A DNA stretch of 64,000 bases, taken from positions 310,001-374,000 of the forward strand of contig NZ_FNFN01000006.1 in the NCBI RefSeq assembly GCF_900101045.1, in the 5' to 3' direction. Position numbers and translations under genes: made by a program. The notes under the pieces were generated by a model, which worked only from the letters and a program-made list of their open reading frames with translations, did no database searches and had not been told where the DNA came from. Source of the DNA: Nocardioides sp. YR527. GTDB lineage: Bacteria; Actinomycetota; Actinomycetes; Propionibacteriales; Nocardioidaceae. This document shows, in pieces, positions 34,059-43,268 of this stretch; within the stretch, counting starts at the first letter, position 1, and each line of letters opens with the position of its first letter.

Positions 34059-35555
34059 ATGCTCGACTCCACACACGAGGACCACGCCGAGGTACGTCTT
34101 CCGAGGCGGCTGCTGGCGGCGATGGTGCTGATGGCGTTCTTCGCGCTGAGCCTGAGCAGCTACGTCGCGCTGACCCGGGTGCTGCAGTATCAGACCCGGG
34201 ACGAGGGGCCGAACGCCGGTTACGCGGTGGAGCTGGCCTCGGGGCGGTTGCCGACGATCGACACGCCCGTGACGACCGACGCCCGTCGGTATCCCCAGGT
34301 CGTCGCGGGGCTGGAAACCATGGTGGACGAGCCGCACCGCCACATCTGGACCGCCAACCACCCGCCGCTCTACTACCTGATGTCGCTGCCGTTCGTGGCC
34401 GCGGCCGGGGCGCTCGACGCACCGCAGGTGATGATCGTCGGGATGCGGCTCATCAATGCGGTCGGCTCCGCGCTGTGCTTACTGCTGGTGGGCCTGATCG
34501 CCTTCGAGGTGACCCGGCGGGGGACCACCGCGTTTCTCGCCACCGGGATCAGTGCCTCGTGCGCCGTGCTGGTCAGCGCCGGCGGGCACATCGCCAATGA
34601 CGGGGTCGCGGTCGCGGCCTCGTCACTGACGTTGCTGGCCACGCTCAGGATCCTGAACCGGGGCTTGTCCCCGAGGCGCCTGACGCTGGTCGCGCTGGCC
34701 GGGACGGCCGCGGCGGGGGCGAAGGCACCGGGGGTTCTGACCGTCGCCCTGTGCGGTGCGGCCATCGCGGTGGCCCTGCTGCTGCGGGACCGCACTCGTC
34801 GCGGGGTGGTCCGGGCCCTGGCCGCCTCGGCCGTGGCCACCGGTGTTCCCGCGCTCGTCACCGGATGGTTCTACGTCCGCAACATCGTCCTCTACGGCGA
34901 CCCGACCGCCTCCGGCGCGCTGCTGGACAAGTTCGACCGGGAGCCGAACGGCACCTGGTGGCAGGTCGTGACGGACGGCTCGCTCTGGGTGGACTGGTAC
35001 GAGCGCCTGTGGGCGCCGCTGCTCGCCGAGGGATACGCGACGGGCGCCGACGTGCTCGCCGTCGTCGCGGTGCTCGGTCTTCTCATCCTGCTCGTCCGGC
35101 GTAGCACCACTCGGCCGACGGACGCGCCCTCGACAGCGGCCGGATGGCTGCTGCTCACGGCCCACGCGGCGCTCGTCCTGGCGAACCTGGTCGGCTTCGT
35201 CGCGGGCGGCGGGAACCCGAACGACCGCTACCTGATGCCGCTCATGCCCCTGCTGGCCACGGCGCTCGCCGTCGGCATCATGGCGATCGTCGACCTGACC
35301 CCGGCCGGCTCACGCGAGTCACGGAGCCGGCTCGCGGCGGCCGTGATCACGCTCGTGCTCGGCGTCTACGCACTGCTCATCTTCGGCTGGTTCATCAACT
35401 CGGTGACCTACGGGGGCCGGCTACCGAACTCCGACGCCCGGGGTGCCGGACTCGTGGTCGCCGTGGGGATCGTGTGCGGTGTGGCTGCCGTCTGCCTCGC
35501 GGCGCAGGCGAAGCGCCATCACCACGAGCCCGAGCATCATCGCGCCATGACCTAG
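34059..35555 (+). CDS. GT-C-type membrane glycosyltransferase
   Basis: A 498-residue polytopic protein. The first loop YQTRDEGPNAGY carries the acidic pair expected for polyprenyl-phosphate sugar donors, and NHPPLYYLMSLP matches the HPPLYY segment of ArnT/PMT-like GT39/GT83 enzymes. About eleven helices follow, with GNPNDRYLMPLMPLL near the end as in related transferases. It probably moves a sugar from a polyprenyl carrier to a surface acceptor on the outer membrane face. AAGG lies six bases before ATG 34059. The gene is bracketed by two paralogous membrane proteins, so the three may act on the same glycan. Confidence 0.78.
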   Translation: MLDSTHEDHAEVRLPRRLLAAMVLMAFFALSLSSYVALTRVLQYQTRDEGPNAGYAVELASGRLPTIDTPVTTDARRYPQVVAGLETMVDEPHRHIWTANHPPLYYLMSLPFVAAAGALDAPQVMIVGMRLINAVGSALCLLLVGLIAFEVTRRGTTAFLATGISASCAVLVSAGGHIANDGVAVAASSLTLLATLRILNRGLSPRRLTLVALAGTAAAGAKAPGVLTVALCGAAIAVALLLRDRTRRGVVRALAASAVATGVPALVTGWFYVRNIVLYGDPTASGALLDKFDREPNGTWWQVVTDGSLWVDWYERLWAPLLAEGYATGADVLAVVAVLGLLILLVRRSTTRPTDAPSTAAGWLLLTAHAALVLANLVGFVAGGGNPNDRYLMPLMPLLATALAVGIMAIVDLTPAGSRESRSRLAAAVITLVLGVYALLIFGWFINSVTYGGRLPNSDARGAGLVVAVGIVCGVAAVCLAAQAKRHHHEPEHHRAMT

Positions 35556-35605
35556 GTCCTGGCGATCCCCCTGCGGGAGCCTGCCGCAGCGCGTACCTTC
35601 GGACC

Positions 35606-37366
35606 ATGCCCGATGCGTCGGCCGCGACGGCGAGCCCATCGCATGCGCACCGAGTGCGTGAACCCATCGGCCTGGTCAGATGGGCCACCTTCGCTGTGAT
35701 CGTCGTCGTCGCCGTCGTACGGGCCGCCTACACCCTGACCGCGCAGATGGAGCCGTTGACCGGGGACAGGGGAGCGCAGTACTACCTGGGCAAGCTCACC
35801 GCCGAGGGTGCGATCCCGCTGGTCGACTTCCAGCACGGCTGGAACGCCGGGTCCTGGTGGGTGAACAGCCTGGTCTACCGGCTGGCCGGCGGCGACCCGC
35901 TGTGGTGGGAGTTCCTCCTGGGGCGCTTCTTCGCGGTGACCCTGTCGGCCGTCCTCGTGGCCGCGATCGGCCTGCGCAGACGCGTACATCCGGCTGCGAT
36001 GGCCGCCATGGCGCTGGCCGTCCTCGCTCTCGCTTCGCCTGCGCAGGTGAAGTACGTCCTACCGGTCGTCTTCGCGTTCCTCCTCCTGCCGGGAGGCCGG
36101 CTCGACTCCGGGCGCTGGGGGTTGGTGGTGCGGATGCTCGTCCCGGCCGCGCTCTTCTGGCAGCACGTCGAGCTGGCGATCCTGCTCACCGGCGCGGCGG
36201 GACTGTACGAGCTCATCGGGCGGGAGAAGGCGCCGATGCGGGACAGACTGGCGCGATGTGTCGCCCTCGCCGTCGGAATCCTGGCCGGATTCGTCTCGGA
36301 GGTGCTCTTCTACCGGATCGGCTACGGGATGAGCCTCGGCGAGCTCAACCGCCAAGTCATCCTCGGTCAGACCCAGCAGTTCCCGAAACACTTCGGCTGG
36401 CCCTTCTTCGACGTGCCGTCGGACGGAGAGGGCTATCTCATCGTGGCCGTCTACCCCTTCCTCCTGCTGCTGATCTTCGTGCCGGTCGTGTGGCGTCTGG
36501 CGAGCGAGCCGACACGGTTCCTCGCGTTGTGCGCTCTTCTTCTCGCGACCGTCCCGATCCGGCGTCCCGGCCCCGGGCACACCGAGACCGTGAGCGCGCT
36601 GCTGTTCGCGGCTCTGATCTTCGTCCTCTGCGACGTGTACGACCGCAGGGAGCAGGTCGCGCTGCCGAGCAGGCCGACATCGGTGACCGGCCGGCAGGTG
36701 GTGACCGCGATCGTGGGGTTCGCTGCGGGGGCAGTGTGGGTGGGTGCGGCACTCGTTCTCGGTTTCGGCGCCCACAGTCTGATCGGGCCGGTCATCCTCG
36801 TGCTCGTCGTCGGCGTCATGATGATCGGCACGAGGCTGCCGGCGAGGCTGATCGCCGTCTCGGCGGGTGCCTGCCTCGTCCTGGCGGCGGTCCCCCTCGC
36901 CTCAGCCGTCGAGCGCGTCGACGACCTGAGCCGGGACAGTCGTCAGATCGAGGCCGCCGATGCCTGGGCGTACGCGGTACGGCCCGAGATGACACGGTGC
37001 CTGAAGGGTGGCCGCACCGCTTTCGTGCTGGGCAACCAGTTGTCGATGTACGACGCCCTCGACATCGAGAACCCGACGCCGTTCTACCTCTTCCACTACG
37101 ACTTCGGCCGCAACCAGGAGCAGCTGACGGCGATGATGGAGAGCGGCGAGGTCCCGGCGGTGCTGCAGATGACCGCGATGACCCCCGGCGGCTGGGTGGA
37201 AGCCGCGATCGAGAAGGGCTACGAGCCCTGTGCCGAGGTCTGGATCGCGAAGGATCGTCAGCGCATCCGGATCTGGGCTCACCGCTCCCTCGCGCCGTTC
37301 GAGAAGCGGAGCGTCACGGTCGAGCCCGACGGCACCAGGACCTCCGTGCCTCTGCCCACCCCTTAG
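35606..37366 (+). CDS. Large integral membrane protein, paralogue B
   Basis: A 586-residue polytopic protein homologous to the one at 31634: IPLVDFQHGWNAGSWWV, ELNRQVILGQT, VPIRR with H-T-E-T-V-S-A-L, and TPFYLFHYDF are shared, as is the overall helix pattern and a soluble tail of about 160 residues. The N-terminal 20 residues are Ala/Ser rich and cytoplasmic. Loops facing outward contain several acidic and histidine residues, compatible with a lipid-sugar transferase, but the family is unassigned. Its stop overlaps that of the convergent flippase-like gene at TTAG (37363-37366). Confidence 0.75.
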   Translation: MPDASAATASPSHAHRVREPIGLVRWATFAVIVVVAVVRAAYTLTAQMEPLTGDRGAQYYLGKLTAEGAIPLVDFQHGWNAGSWWVNSLVYRLAGGDPLWWEFLLGRFFAVTLSAVLVAAIGLRRRVHPAAMAAMALAVLALASPAQVKYVLPVVFAFLLLPGGRLDSGRWGLVVRMLVPAALFWQHVELAILLTGAAGLYELIGREKAPMRDRLARCVALAVGILAGFVSEVLFYRIGYGMSLGELNRQVILGQTQQFPKHFGWPFFDVPSDGEGYLIVAVYPFLLLLIFVPVVWRLASEPTRFLALCALLLATVPIRRPGPGHTETVSALLFAALIFVLCDVYDRREQVALPSRPTSVTGRQVVTAIVGFAAGAVWVGAALVLGFGAHSLIGPVILVLVVGVMMIGTRLPARLIAVSAGACLVLAAVPLASAVERVDDLSRDSRQIEAADAWAYAVRPEMTRCLKGGRTAFVLGNQLSMYDALDIENPTPFYLFHYDFGRNQEQLTAMMESGEVPAVLQMTAMTPGGWVEAAIEKGYEPCAEVWIAKDRQRIRIWAHRSLAPFEKRSVTVEPDGTRTSVPLPTP

Positions 37367-38340
37367 GCCGACGACGTACGCCGCCCGACGATCGCTCCCA
37401 GACCAGCCAGCACCACGTCGGCGATGAGCAGGAGGACACGGGAGGCGAGCGCCACGGTGAGTGCCTCGGGGACCCCGATGATCGGGCCGAGGGTGAGGGC
37501 GAGCAGAGCCTCGCGGATCCCGGCGCCGGCCGGGGCCGGGATGAACGCGATCCCCGCGGCCCACGCCAGGGCCATCCCGCCGGTCGCGGCGGCGACCTCG
37601 AGCGGCCCGATCGAGGCGTAGGACTGCATCATCACGGCCAGGTGAAGACCGAAGGCGACCCAGGCGAGCACTGCCCAGCCGATGGCGGTGAAGAGGCCCC
37701 GCGCGGTGAGGCGTACGCCGAGGGGTTCCCGGCCGAGTCGGGCGAAGGTCCAGTCGAGCACGCCGGGGACGACCCGCGGGTGCAGGCAGACGGCCAGCGG
37801 CACCAGCAGGAGCGGGAGCCACCAATAGCGACCCAGGCCCTCGGAGGAGGACCAGGGGAGCAGGAGCGCGCCGACGCCGATGCCGGTGGCGACGACGACG
37901 CCCATGAAGAGGATGTTGACGCCGAGCATCGTCCGGCGGGCGACGCCCCAGCGCAGCCCGAACTGCATCTGCGCGACGACCGGCCACACCGAGCCGGGCA
38001 GGTACTTGCCCAGCTGGGAGACGTAGAAGACCGAGTGGGACTCACGCAGCGACGGCCGGATGCCCATGCCGTGCAGGAGGGCTACCCAGATCTGGCCGAT
38101 CAGCATGGTTCCGACGAGCGCCAGGACCCCGGCGATCGCGACCCGGCCGAGGCTCAGCTCCTGGACCGCGGTGGCCAGGTCGGCGCGCTGACGCCAGACC
38201 AGGTAGGCGCCGCCGAGCACGACGAGGAGGGCGAGCCCGATCTTGAGCAGTCGCTTCGCAAGGCTGGGTCTCGTGGGGTCGGGCGTAGCCGAAGAACCGG
38301 CCTCCGTGGCGGAGACCGGGTCGGAGTGGGTCACTGTCAC
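37363..38340 (-). CDS. Lysylphosphatidylglycerol synthase-like/UPF0104 membrane protein
   Basis: A 325-residue protein with about eight membrane helices. It shows the family block GKYLPGSVWPVVAQM and the late FIPAPAGAGIREALLAL segment of the AglD/MprF-N-terminal group. Members move lipids or lipid-linked sugars across the membrane. The chosen GTG at 38340 overlaps the upstream GT2 stop (GTGA), so the two are translationally coupled: the GT2 would make a polyprenyl-phosphate sugar and this protein may flip it. That coupling is inference. Confidence 0.85.
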   Translation of the reverse strand: MTVTHSDPVSATEAGSSATPDPTRPSLAKRLLKIGLALLVVLGGAYLVWRQRADLATAVQELSLGRVAIAGVLALVGTMLIGQIWVALLHGMGIRPSLRESHSVFYVSQLGKYLPGSVWPVVAQMQFGLRWGVARRTMLGVNILFMGVVVATGIGVGALLLPWSSSEGLGRYWWLPLLLVPLAVCLHPRVVPGVLDWTFARLGREPLGVRLTARGLFTAIGWAVLAWVAFGLHLAVMMQSYASIGPLEVAAATGGMALAWAAGIAFIPAPAGAGIREALLALTLGPIIGVPEALTVALASRVLLLIADVVLAGLGAIVGRRTSSA

Positions 38341-39386
38341 AGGCTGGTCGTCCACGTCTCGCCGGACTGGGTCTGGCTCGTCCGCGGGGTGTGCGGCAGG
38401 TCGAACTCGGCGACCGAGGTCTGGTCGCGGAGCATCTCGGTGCCGGACTTGCCGAAGCGAGCCTTCTTGGTGTGCTCCAGGTCGTCCTCGATGAGCACCC
38501 GGTTGGTGCGGATCAGGTCGGAGATCACGCCGAGCATCGCGGACATGAAGGCCAGGTTGATCAGCACGCCGCCGAGCAGTAGCGACTGGATGTGGTTGCC
38601 GTTGTCGCCGCTCAGCCACAGCACGAGGTAGCGGACGAACGGGATCGCCCCGAGGACGAAGAAGAAGGCGGTGAGCCAGACGAAGATGGCGTACGGCTTG
38701 TACATCATGTAGGAGCGCACGATCGCCGCGCCCGACTTCATGATGTGCTCCGGCATCGACTTGAACAGCCGCGACTCACGCGTCTTGGCGTTGGTCTCGA
38801 TCGGCACCGAGGCGATCTTCATCCGCTTGTTGCCCGCCTGGATGATCGTCTCCATGCAGTAGGAGAAGCGGGTCACGGTGTTGAGCAGCATCAGCGACTC
38901 GCGCGAGTAGGCGCGGAAGCCGCTGGCCGCGTCGGGCAGGTCGGTCTCGGCGGCCATGTTGACCACCTTGGAGCCGACCTTCTGCAGCTTCTTCTTCAGC
39001 CCGGAGAAGTGCTCGATCCGGTCGACCTGCCGGTCGCCGATGACGATGTCGGCCTGGCCGTTGATGATCGGCTGGACCAGGTCGGTGATGCGCTCCTGCG
39101 GGTACTGATTGTCGCCGTCGGTGTTGACCACGATGTCGGCGCCCAGCTCGAGCGCGCGAACCACCCCGTCGTGGAAGGAACGGCCGAGACCCTGGTTGCG
39201 GGAGTGGTGCACGAACTCGCGCACGCCGTGCTCCTTGGCCACCTCGACCGTCCGGTCGGTGCACCCGTCGTCGACGATGAGGATCACGATCTCGTCGATT
39301 CCGGGGATCTGCTTCGGAATCGACTCCAGCACGGACGGGAGCGTCTCCTCCTCGTTGAGGCAGGGGACTTGAACGACAAGCTTCAC
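38337..39386 (-). CDS. DPM1/GtrB-like polyprenyl-phosphate glycosyltransferase (GT2)
   Basis: A 349-residue GT2 enzyme with the GT-A domain VPCLNEEETLPSVLESIP, IVDDGCTD, TDGDNQYP (the DxD site) and GFRAYSRE, followed by two C-terminal membrane helices and a polar tail. It is built like GtrB or bacterial Dpm1, which transfer glucose, mannose or a similar sugar to undecaprenyl phosphate at the cytoplasmic face. GTG 39386 has GAGG five bases upstream. It precedes the flippase-like gene with a four-base overlap. The GT-C and related membrane proteins nearby would be the users of its product. Confidence 0.9.
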   Translation of the reverse strand: MKLVVQVPCLNEEETLPSVLESIPKQIPGIDEIVILIVDDGCTDRTVEVAKEHGVREFVHHSRNQGLGRSFHDGVVRALELGADIVVNTDGDNQYPQERITDLVQPIINGQADIVIGDRQVDRIEHFSGLKKKLQKVGSKVVNMAAETDLPDAASGFRAYSRESLMLLNTVTRFSYCMETIIQAGNKRMKIASVPIETNAKTRESRLFKSMPEHIMKSGAAIVRSYMMYKPYAIFVWLTAFFFVLGAIPFVRYLVLWLSGDNGNHIQSLLLGGVLINLAFMSAMLGVISDLIRTNRVLIEDDLEHTKKARFGKSGTEMLRDQTSVAEFDLPHTPRTSQTQSGETWTTSL

Positions 39387-39528
39387 AGGGACCTCAGGAC
39401 AGGTAGTGGGACCGAACGGATTCGGGGCAGGTGAGGGGCTTCCGAGCTGCCACATTACCGCGTGGATTCCGCGGCCCCACGCCCCCTCGCGGGTGTCATC
39501 AGGCGTATGTGCTAGGGAAACCTGGCGT

Positions 39529-42285
39529 TCAGGAGAGGTCCACGCGGCGTCTGCCACGGCGCCGGTCCAGCACCCGAGGAACGAGCAGCAGAGCCAGCGT
39601 CACCAGGGCGCCGAGGAACGAGACCACGGCGCCCGTACGCAGCCCCGGAGCCTCGTAGGTCAGCGTGACCGTGTGGGTTCCGTCGGGGACGGGCACGGCG
39701 GCGAAGGCGTGGTTGCCGGGAACCAGGTCCACCGGTCGGCCGTCGACCGTCGCCGACCAGCCCGGGCGGGCGATCGAGTCGGCGACGACGAGGTAGCCGG
39801 CTCCGTCCGCGGTGACCTCGGCCGAGATCGTCTCGGCCTCGTCGCGGCGTACGTCGATCTGGGCGGTCGAACCGGATGCGGCCGGCGTCGAGTCGTCGTC
39901 GAGGAGCACCGTGCCGGGCTCGACGCCCTCGGCCAGTCGCCGCACTCGCGTGGCCCCGTCGGTGACGACCTCGCTGGTGCCGGCCCAGCGGATCCGGGGC
40001 AGGGCGCTCGCACGTTCGTAGACGATCGCGCCGGCCGAGGCGTGCACGACCCTGAGGCCGTCGCCCTGCTCCGGCCGGACCGCGGCGCAGACCGCGGAAC
40101 CGTCGGTGCGGCCGGCCAGCTGGACGGGCTTCCGCTTCCCCGAGAACGAGATGGTGACCGGCACCGGTCCGGCGGTGAAGCGGTGGTCGGGTACGGCGAC
40201 GCGCAGCTTCTCGCCGCGCTTGAGCGGCCGGTTCACAGCGATGGCCCGCTCGGAGGTGACCTTCTCGGCGCCGGCCCCGACGCTCACCCGCACGACAGTC
40301 GGCCTCTGCGTCCGCGGCCTCAGACCGTCCGGCACGGTGACCTCGATCCCGCGCAGGTCGCCCGGCGGAACCTGGCACGTCGCCTCCTGGCCCGGCATCA
40401 CGGTCAGCGGCTGCCGCTGCTCGACCGGCACCGGCGTCGGCTCGGTGACGCCGATGACCTCCAGCGGCTGGGTCACCCAGTAGCGGACCGAGAGCTGGTC
40501 GAGCACCGGCTGACGCCCCGGCGAGGGCACGTTGGCGGGGAAGTCGGTGTAGGTCGGGGACAGCTGGGCATCCGGGCTGACCGCGGCGATCAGGGCCTTC
40601 CACTCGGGCGAGGTGAACTCGTGGCCCGTCGGCGTACGCAGCCGGTAGTGGTCGGCGACGGCCGAGTGCTCCCAGCCGGAGGCGCCGTAGCGCTCCGCTC
40701 CGAGGTTCTCCTTCAGGAACTCGTGGGCAGGGGTGACCGGGTAGAAGTCTTCGCGGTCGGTCAGCGGCAGCACCTCGCGCGCGAACATCGTGCTCTGTGC
40801 GAGCACCGCCAGCACGAGCACCAGCGGCCCCAGCAGCCGCAACCGACCCCGCAGCAGCAGCGTCGCCGCCACCGCCAGGACCGAGGCCACTCCCAGCAGC
40901 GCCGGCACCCGCAGCTTCGCGGCGACGTCGGGGATCGGCCGCGGGGCGCCGTCGATGTAGGCGTACGCCGCATACAGGAAGTACGCAGCCACCCCCACGG
41001 CCACCAGCAGCACGACCAGCGACACCACCAGACGCGGACGCCGGGACCGACCCTCCCCGTCAGGAGACGCCTCGGCCCGCTGGACGAGGCGCTCCAGCCC
41101 GATCCCGGCCAGCACCGCACACAGGAACCCGAAGATCGAGTTCGCCCGCCCGAAGCTGTTGGAGCTGTAGCCGGGCAGCTTCTGGAGCAGCTCGAGCGGC
41201 AGGCCGCCGATCCACAGCAGCCAGACGACCGCGACCAGGACGACCGCGAGCAGGGCCGGCGTCGAGGGGCGGCGACCGGCGGGGAGCCGGACGACCAGGG
41301 CGCACAGGACCAGGATCAGCGCCGCGACGCCGATGAAGGAGATCGACTCGATCGGGTTGTCCTCGCCGAACCAGAGCCCGTCGACGCAGGTGCCGTAGAC
41401 GTCGGGAGCCACCGTCGTCAGGACGAGACTGGCCGGCTTGACCTGGTTGGGAGCCCGCCCGTCGAGCCCGAGAGCGCTCATGTTGAGCGCGAAGGGGAGC
41501 ACCTGGACCGCGGAGAGCGCGACCCCGAGCACGACGCCACCGGCGGCGACACCGCCCGCGACCAGCGTGCGCCGCAGGTCGCGGAGCGCGAGCGCTCGTA
41601 CGACCACGTAGATCCCACCCAGGGTCAGCGCGAACATCGTCACCGCCGGGAACCCGCCGAGCAGCATCGCCGCGACGACCAGGCCGACGGCGGCCAGGTC
41701 GCGCACGCCGCGCTCGCGCACCGCGCGGTCCAGGGCCCACAGCAGCAGCGGGATCAGGCAGGCGACCTTGGTGTGCGGCCAGTTGGTCCACATCATCATG
41801 AACCCGGAGGTGAAGAAGACCAGCCCGGCGACCAGCGCGATGCTGCGCCGCACCCCGAGCCGACCGAGGAACAGCACCATCCCGGCCAGCACCAGCACCA
41901 GCTCGGTGAGCTTCACCCAGGCGGGCGCCAGCCACATCGGCATCACCCAGTAGGGCCACGAGACCGGGCTCAGCACCGCGTGGTTCGGCAGCGAGGCCAG
42001 CGGTGCGCCACCCACCTCGTAGGGCGCCCAGGTCTGCCAGTTGCCGTGGCGTACGCCCTCGACGATGTTCTCGACGCCGGGCAGGTAGTAGTCCCAGGTG
42101 TCGCCGCGGCACCACAGGGTCCCTTGCGGGATCGGCCCGTCGGCGGCGTACGGCATCATCGCGTGCAGCCATCCGGTGTCCAGCAGCATCCCCTGACCCA
42201 CCAGCGCGGGACCGAAGGTCACCGCCACGAAGAGGAGAAGAAGCGCGAGTACGACGCCGGAGCGCCACCGATCGGATGGGATCAC
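39529..42285 (-). CDS. YfhO-like giant membrane protein
   Basis: About 918 residues, with some twelve to fourteen membrane helices. Features include the long first outer loop with DTWDYYLPGVENI and a GGAPLASLPNHAVLSPV segment, a middle helix bundle, a soluble beta-rich domain of about 330 residues, a YLVVADSIARPGWSATVDG motif, and a last helix before an arginine-rich tail. This matches the YfhO/DUF6541-type layout of GT-C-fold proteins that glycosylate surface polymers such as lipoteichoic acid. The start is uncertain: GTG 42285 begins just before the first helix, and an ATG at 42405 would add 40 basic residues. It lies on the same strand as the GT2 and flippase-like genes. Confidence 0.8.
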   Translation of the reverse strand: MIPSDRWRSGVVLALLLLFVAVTFGPALVGQGMLLDTGWLHAMMPYAADGPIPQGTLWCRGDTWDYYLPGVENIVEGVRHGNWQTWAPYEVGGAPLASLPNHAVLSPVSWPYWVMPMWLAPAWVKLTELVLVLAGMVLFLGRLGVRRSIALVAGLVFFTSGFMMMWTNWPHTKVACLIPLLLWALDRAVRERGVRDLAAVGLVVAAMLLGGFPAVTMFALTLGGIYVVVRALALRDLRRTLVAGGVAAGGVVLGVALSAVQVLPFALNMSALGLDGRAPNQVKPASLVLTTVAPDVYGTCVDGLWFGEDNPIESISFIGVAALILVLCALVVRLPAGRRPSTPALLAVVLVAVVWLLWIGGLPLELLQKLPGYSSNSFGRANSIFGFLCAVLAGIGLERLVQRAEASPDGEGRSRRPRLVVSLVVLLVAVGVAAYFLYAAYAYIDGAPRPIPDVAAKLRVPALLGVASVLAVAATLLLRGRLRLLGPLVLVLAVLAQSTMFAREVLPLTDREDFYPVTPAHEFLKENLGAERYGASGWEHSAVADHYRLRTPTGHEFTSPEWKALIAAVSPDAQLSPTYTDFPANVPSPGRQPVLDQLSVRYWVTQPLEVIGVTEPTPVPVEQRQPLTVMPGQEATCQVPPGDLRGIEVTVPDGLRPRTQRPTVVRVSVGAGAEKVTSERAIAVNRPLKRGEKLRVAVPDHRFTAGPVPVTISFSGKRKPVQLAGRTDGSAVCAAVRPEQGDGLRVVHASAGAIVYERASALPRIRWAGTSEVVTDGATRVRRLAEGVEPGTVLLDDDSTPAASGSTAQIDVRRDEAETISAEVTADGAGYLVVADSIARPGWSATVDGRPVDLVPGNHAFAAVPVPDGTHTVTLTYEAPGLRTGAVVSFLGALVTLALLLVPRVLDRRRGRRRVDLS

Positions 42286-42298
42286 AATCTGGAAATCT

Positions 42299-42397
42299 AT
42301 GAGTAGTCGGGAACGGACGCCGGTAGCGCGCGCCGGTCTCGCGTTCGTGGCCGGTGTGGTGACCGGCCTTTTGGTCGCCGCCGTCCGGTCCCGGTAA
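42299..42397 (+). CDS. Possible 32-residue single-helix membrane peptide
   Basis: An open frame from ATG 42299 to TAA encodes MSSRERTPVARAGLAFVAGV followed by VTGLLVAAVRSR: basic ends around one hydrophobic helix, the usual look of a small membrane protein. It sits between yceD and the divergent YfhO-like gene. The ribosome site is weak and the frame would overlap the longer start option of the YfhO gene, so it may be fortuitous. Confidence 0.3.
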   Translation: MSSRERTPVARAGLAFVAGVVTGLLVAAVRSR

Positions 42398-42438
42398 GAT
42401 CTCATCTGATCTGTCGTGCCCTCATCCGGAAGTGAAAC

Positions 42439-42993
42439 ATGACTGCGCTGGACCCGAGAGCGCCGCTCGTGCTCGATACACGCGAGCTCGGCCGACGTCC
42501 GGGGTCCGAGCGTCACGTGGAGCTGACGGTGCCGGCGCCGGCAGATCTTGGTATCGAAGTCCTCATCGTCCCCGAGGGTTCGCCGGTCGAGTTCGACCTG
42601 CGGCTCGAGGCGGTCATGGAGGGTGTGCTGGTCACGGGGACGGCTATCGCCGGCCTCGAGGGCGAGTGCGTGCGGTGCCTGGAGCCGATCGAGGACGAAG
42701 CCGAGGTCGACATCCAGGAGCTGTACGTCTACGACGACTCTCGTGACGGCCAGGCCCCTGATGAGGACGACGAGACCAGCCGGACCGAGGGCGACCTGAT
42801 CGACCTCGAGCCGGTGCTCAGGGATGCGGTGGTGCTCGCGCTGCCGTTCCAGCCGATGTGCCAGGACGACTGTCCCGGACTGTGCCCCGAGTGCGGGGTG
42901 CGGCTCGCGGACGAGCCCGGGCACGACCACGGCGAGAAGATCGACCCGCGCTGGGCGGGGCTGACTTCGCTGAATGATGAGCCCAGCAACTAG
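42439..42993 (+). CDS. yceD: YceD/DUF177 protein
   Basis: A 184-residue protein of the YceD family, usually found directly before rpmF. The core VPAPADLGIEVLIVPEGSPV and CVRCLEPIEDEAEVDIQEL, and the C-terminal cysteine cluster MCQDDCPGLCPECG are visible, so zinc binding is likely. In plants and E. coli the family is linked to 23S rRNA processing or stability. GGAAGTG precedes ATG 42439. It heads the yceD-rpmF-rnc-mutM operon. Confidence 0.93.
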   Translation: MTALDPRAPLVLDTRELGRRPGSERHVELTVPAPADLGIEVLIVPEGSPVEFDLRLEAVMEGVLVTGTAIAGLEGECVRCLEPIEDEAEVDIQELYVYDDSRDGQAPDEDDETSRTEGDLIDLEPVLRDAVVLALPFQPMCQDDCPGLCPECGVRLADEPGHDHGEKIDPRWAGLTSLNDEPSN

Positions 42994-43062
42994 GGTTTAC
43001 CCAGCAAATAGGCTTTCAGTAGCCGGCCGAGATCCGGCCGGTCGAATTATGAGGAGATAACA

Positions 43063-43248
43063 GTGGCTGTTCCGAAGCGGAAGATGTCGCGCAGCAACAC
43101 CCGCCACCGCCGCTCGGCCTGGAAGGCCGTTGCGCCGACCCTGGTGACGTGCGCGAACCCCGCCTGCGGCGCCAAGCACATCCCGCACCGTGCGTGCGGC
43201 GAGTGCGGCCAGTACGGCGCTCGCGCCGAGCGTCGCCAGGTCCTCTGA
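43063..43248 (+). CDS. rpmF: Ribosomal protein bL32
   Basis: A 61-residue ribosomal protein starting MAVPKRKMSRSNTRHRRS, with two CxnC zinc pairs (CANPAC and CGEC). GAGGAG stands seven bases before GTG 43063. It lies between yceD and rnc as in most actinobacteria. Confidence 0.97.
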   Translation: MAVPKRKMSRSNTRHRRSAWKAVAPTLVTCANPACGAKHIPHRACGECGQYGARAERRQVL

Positions 43249-43268
43249 TCTGACACGCGGTTAGTCTC

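Noticed and set aside
39406..42306. 966-codon + strand frame opposite the YfhO-like gene
   Set aside because: Composition is Arg/Gln/Pro/His rich with no helices or motifs; the minus strand encodes a coherent membrane protein.
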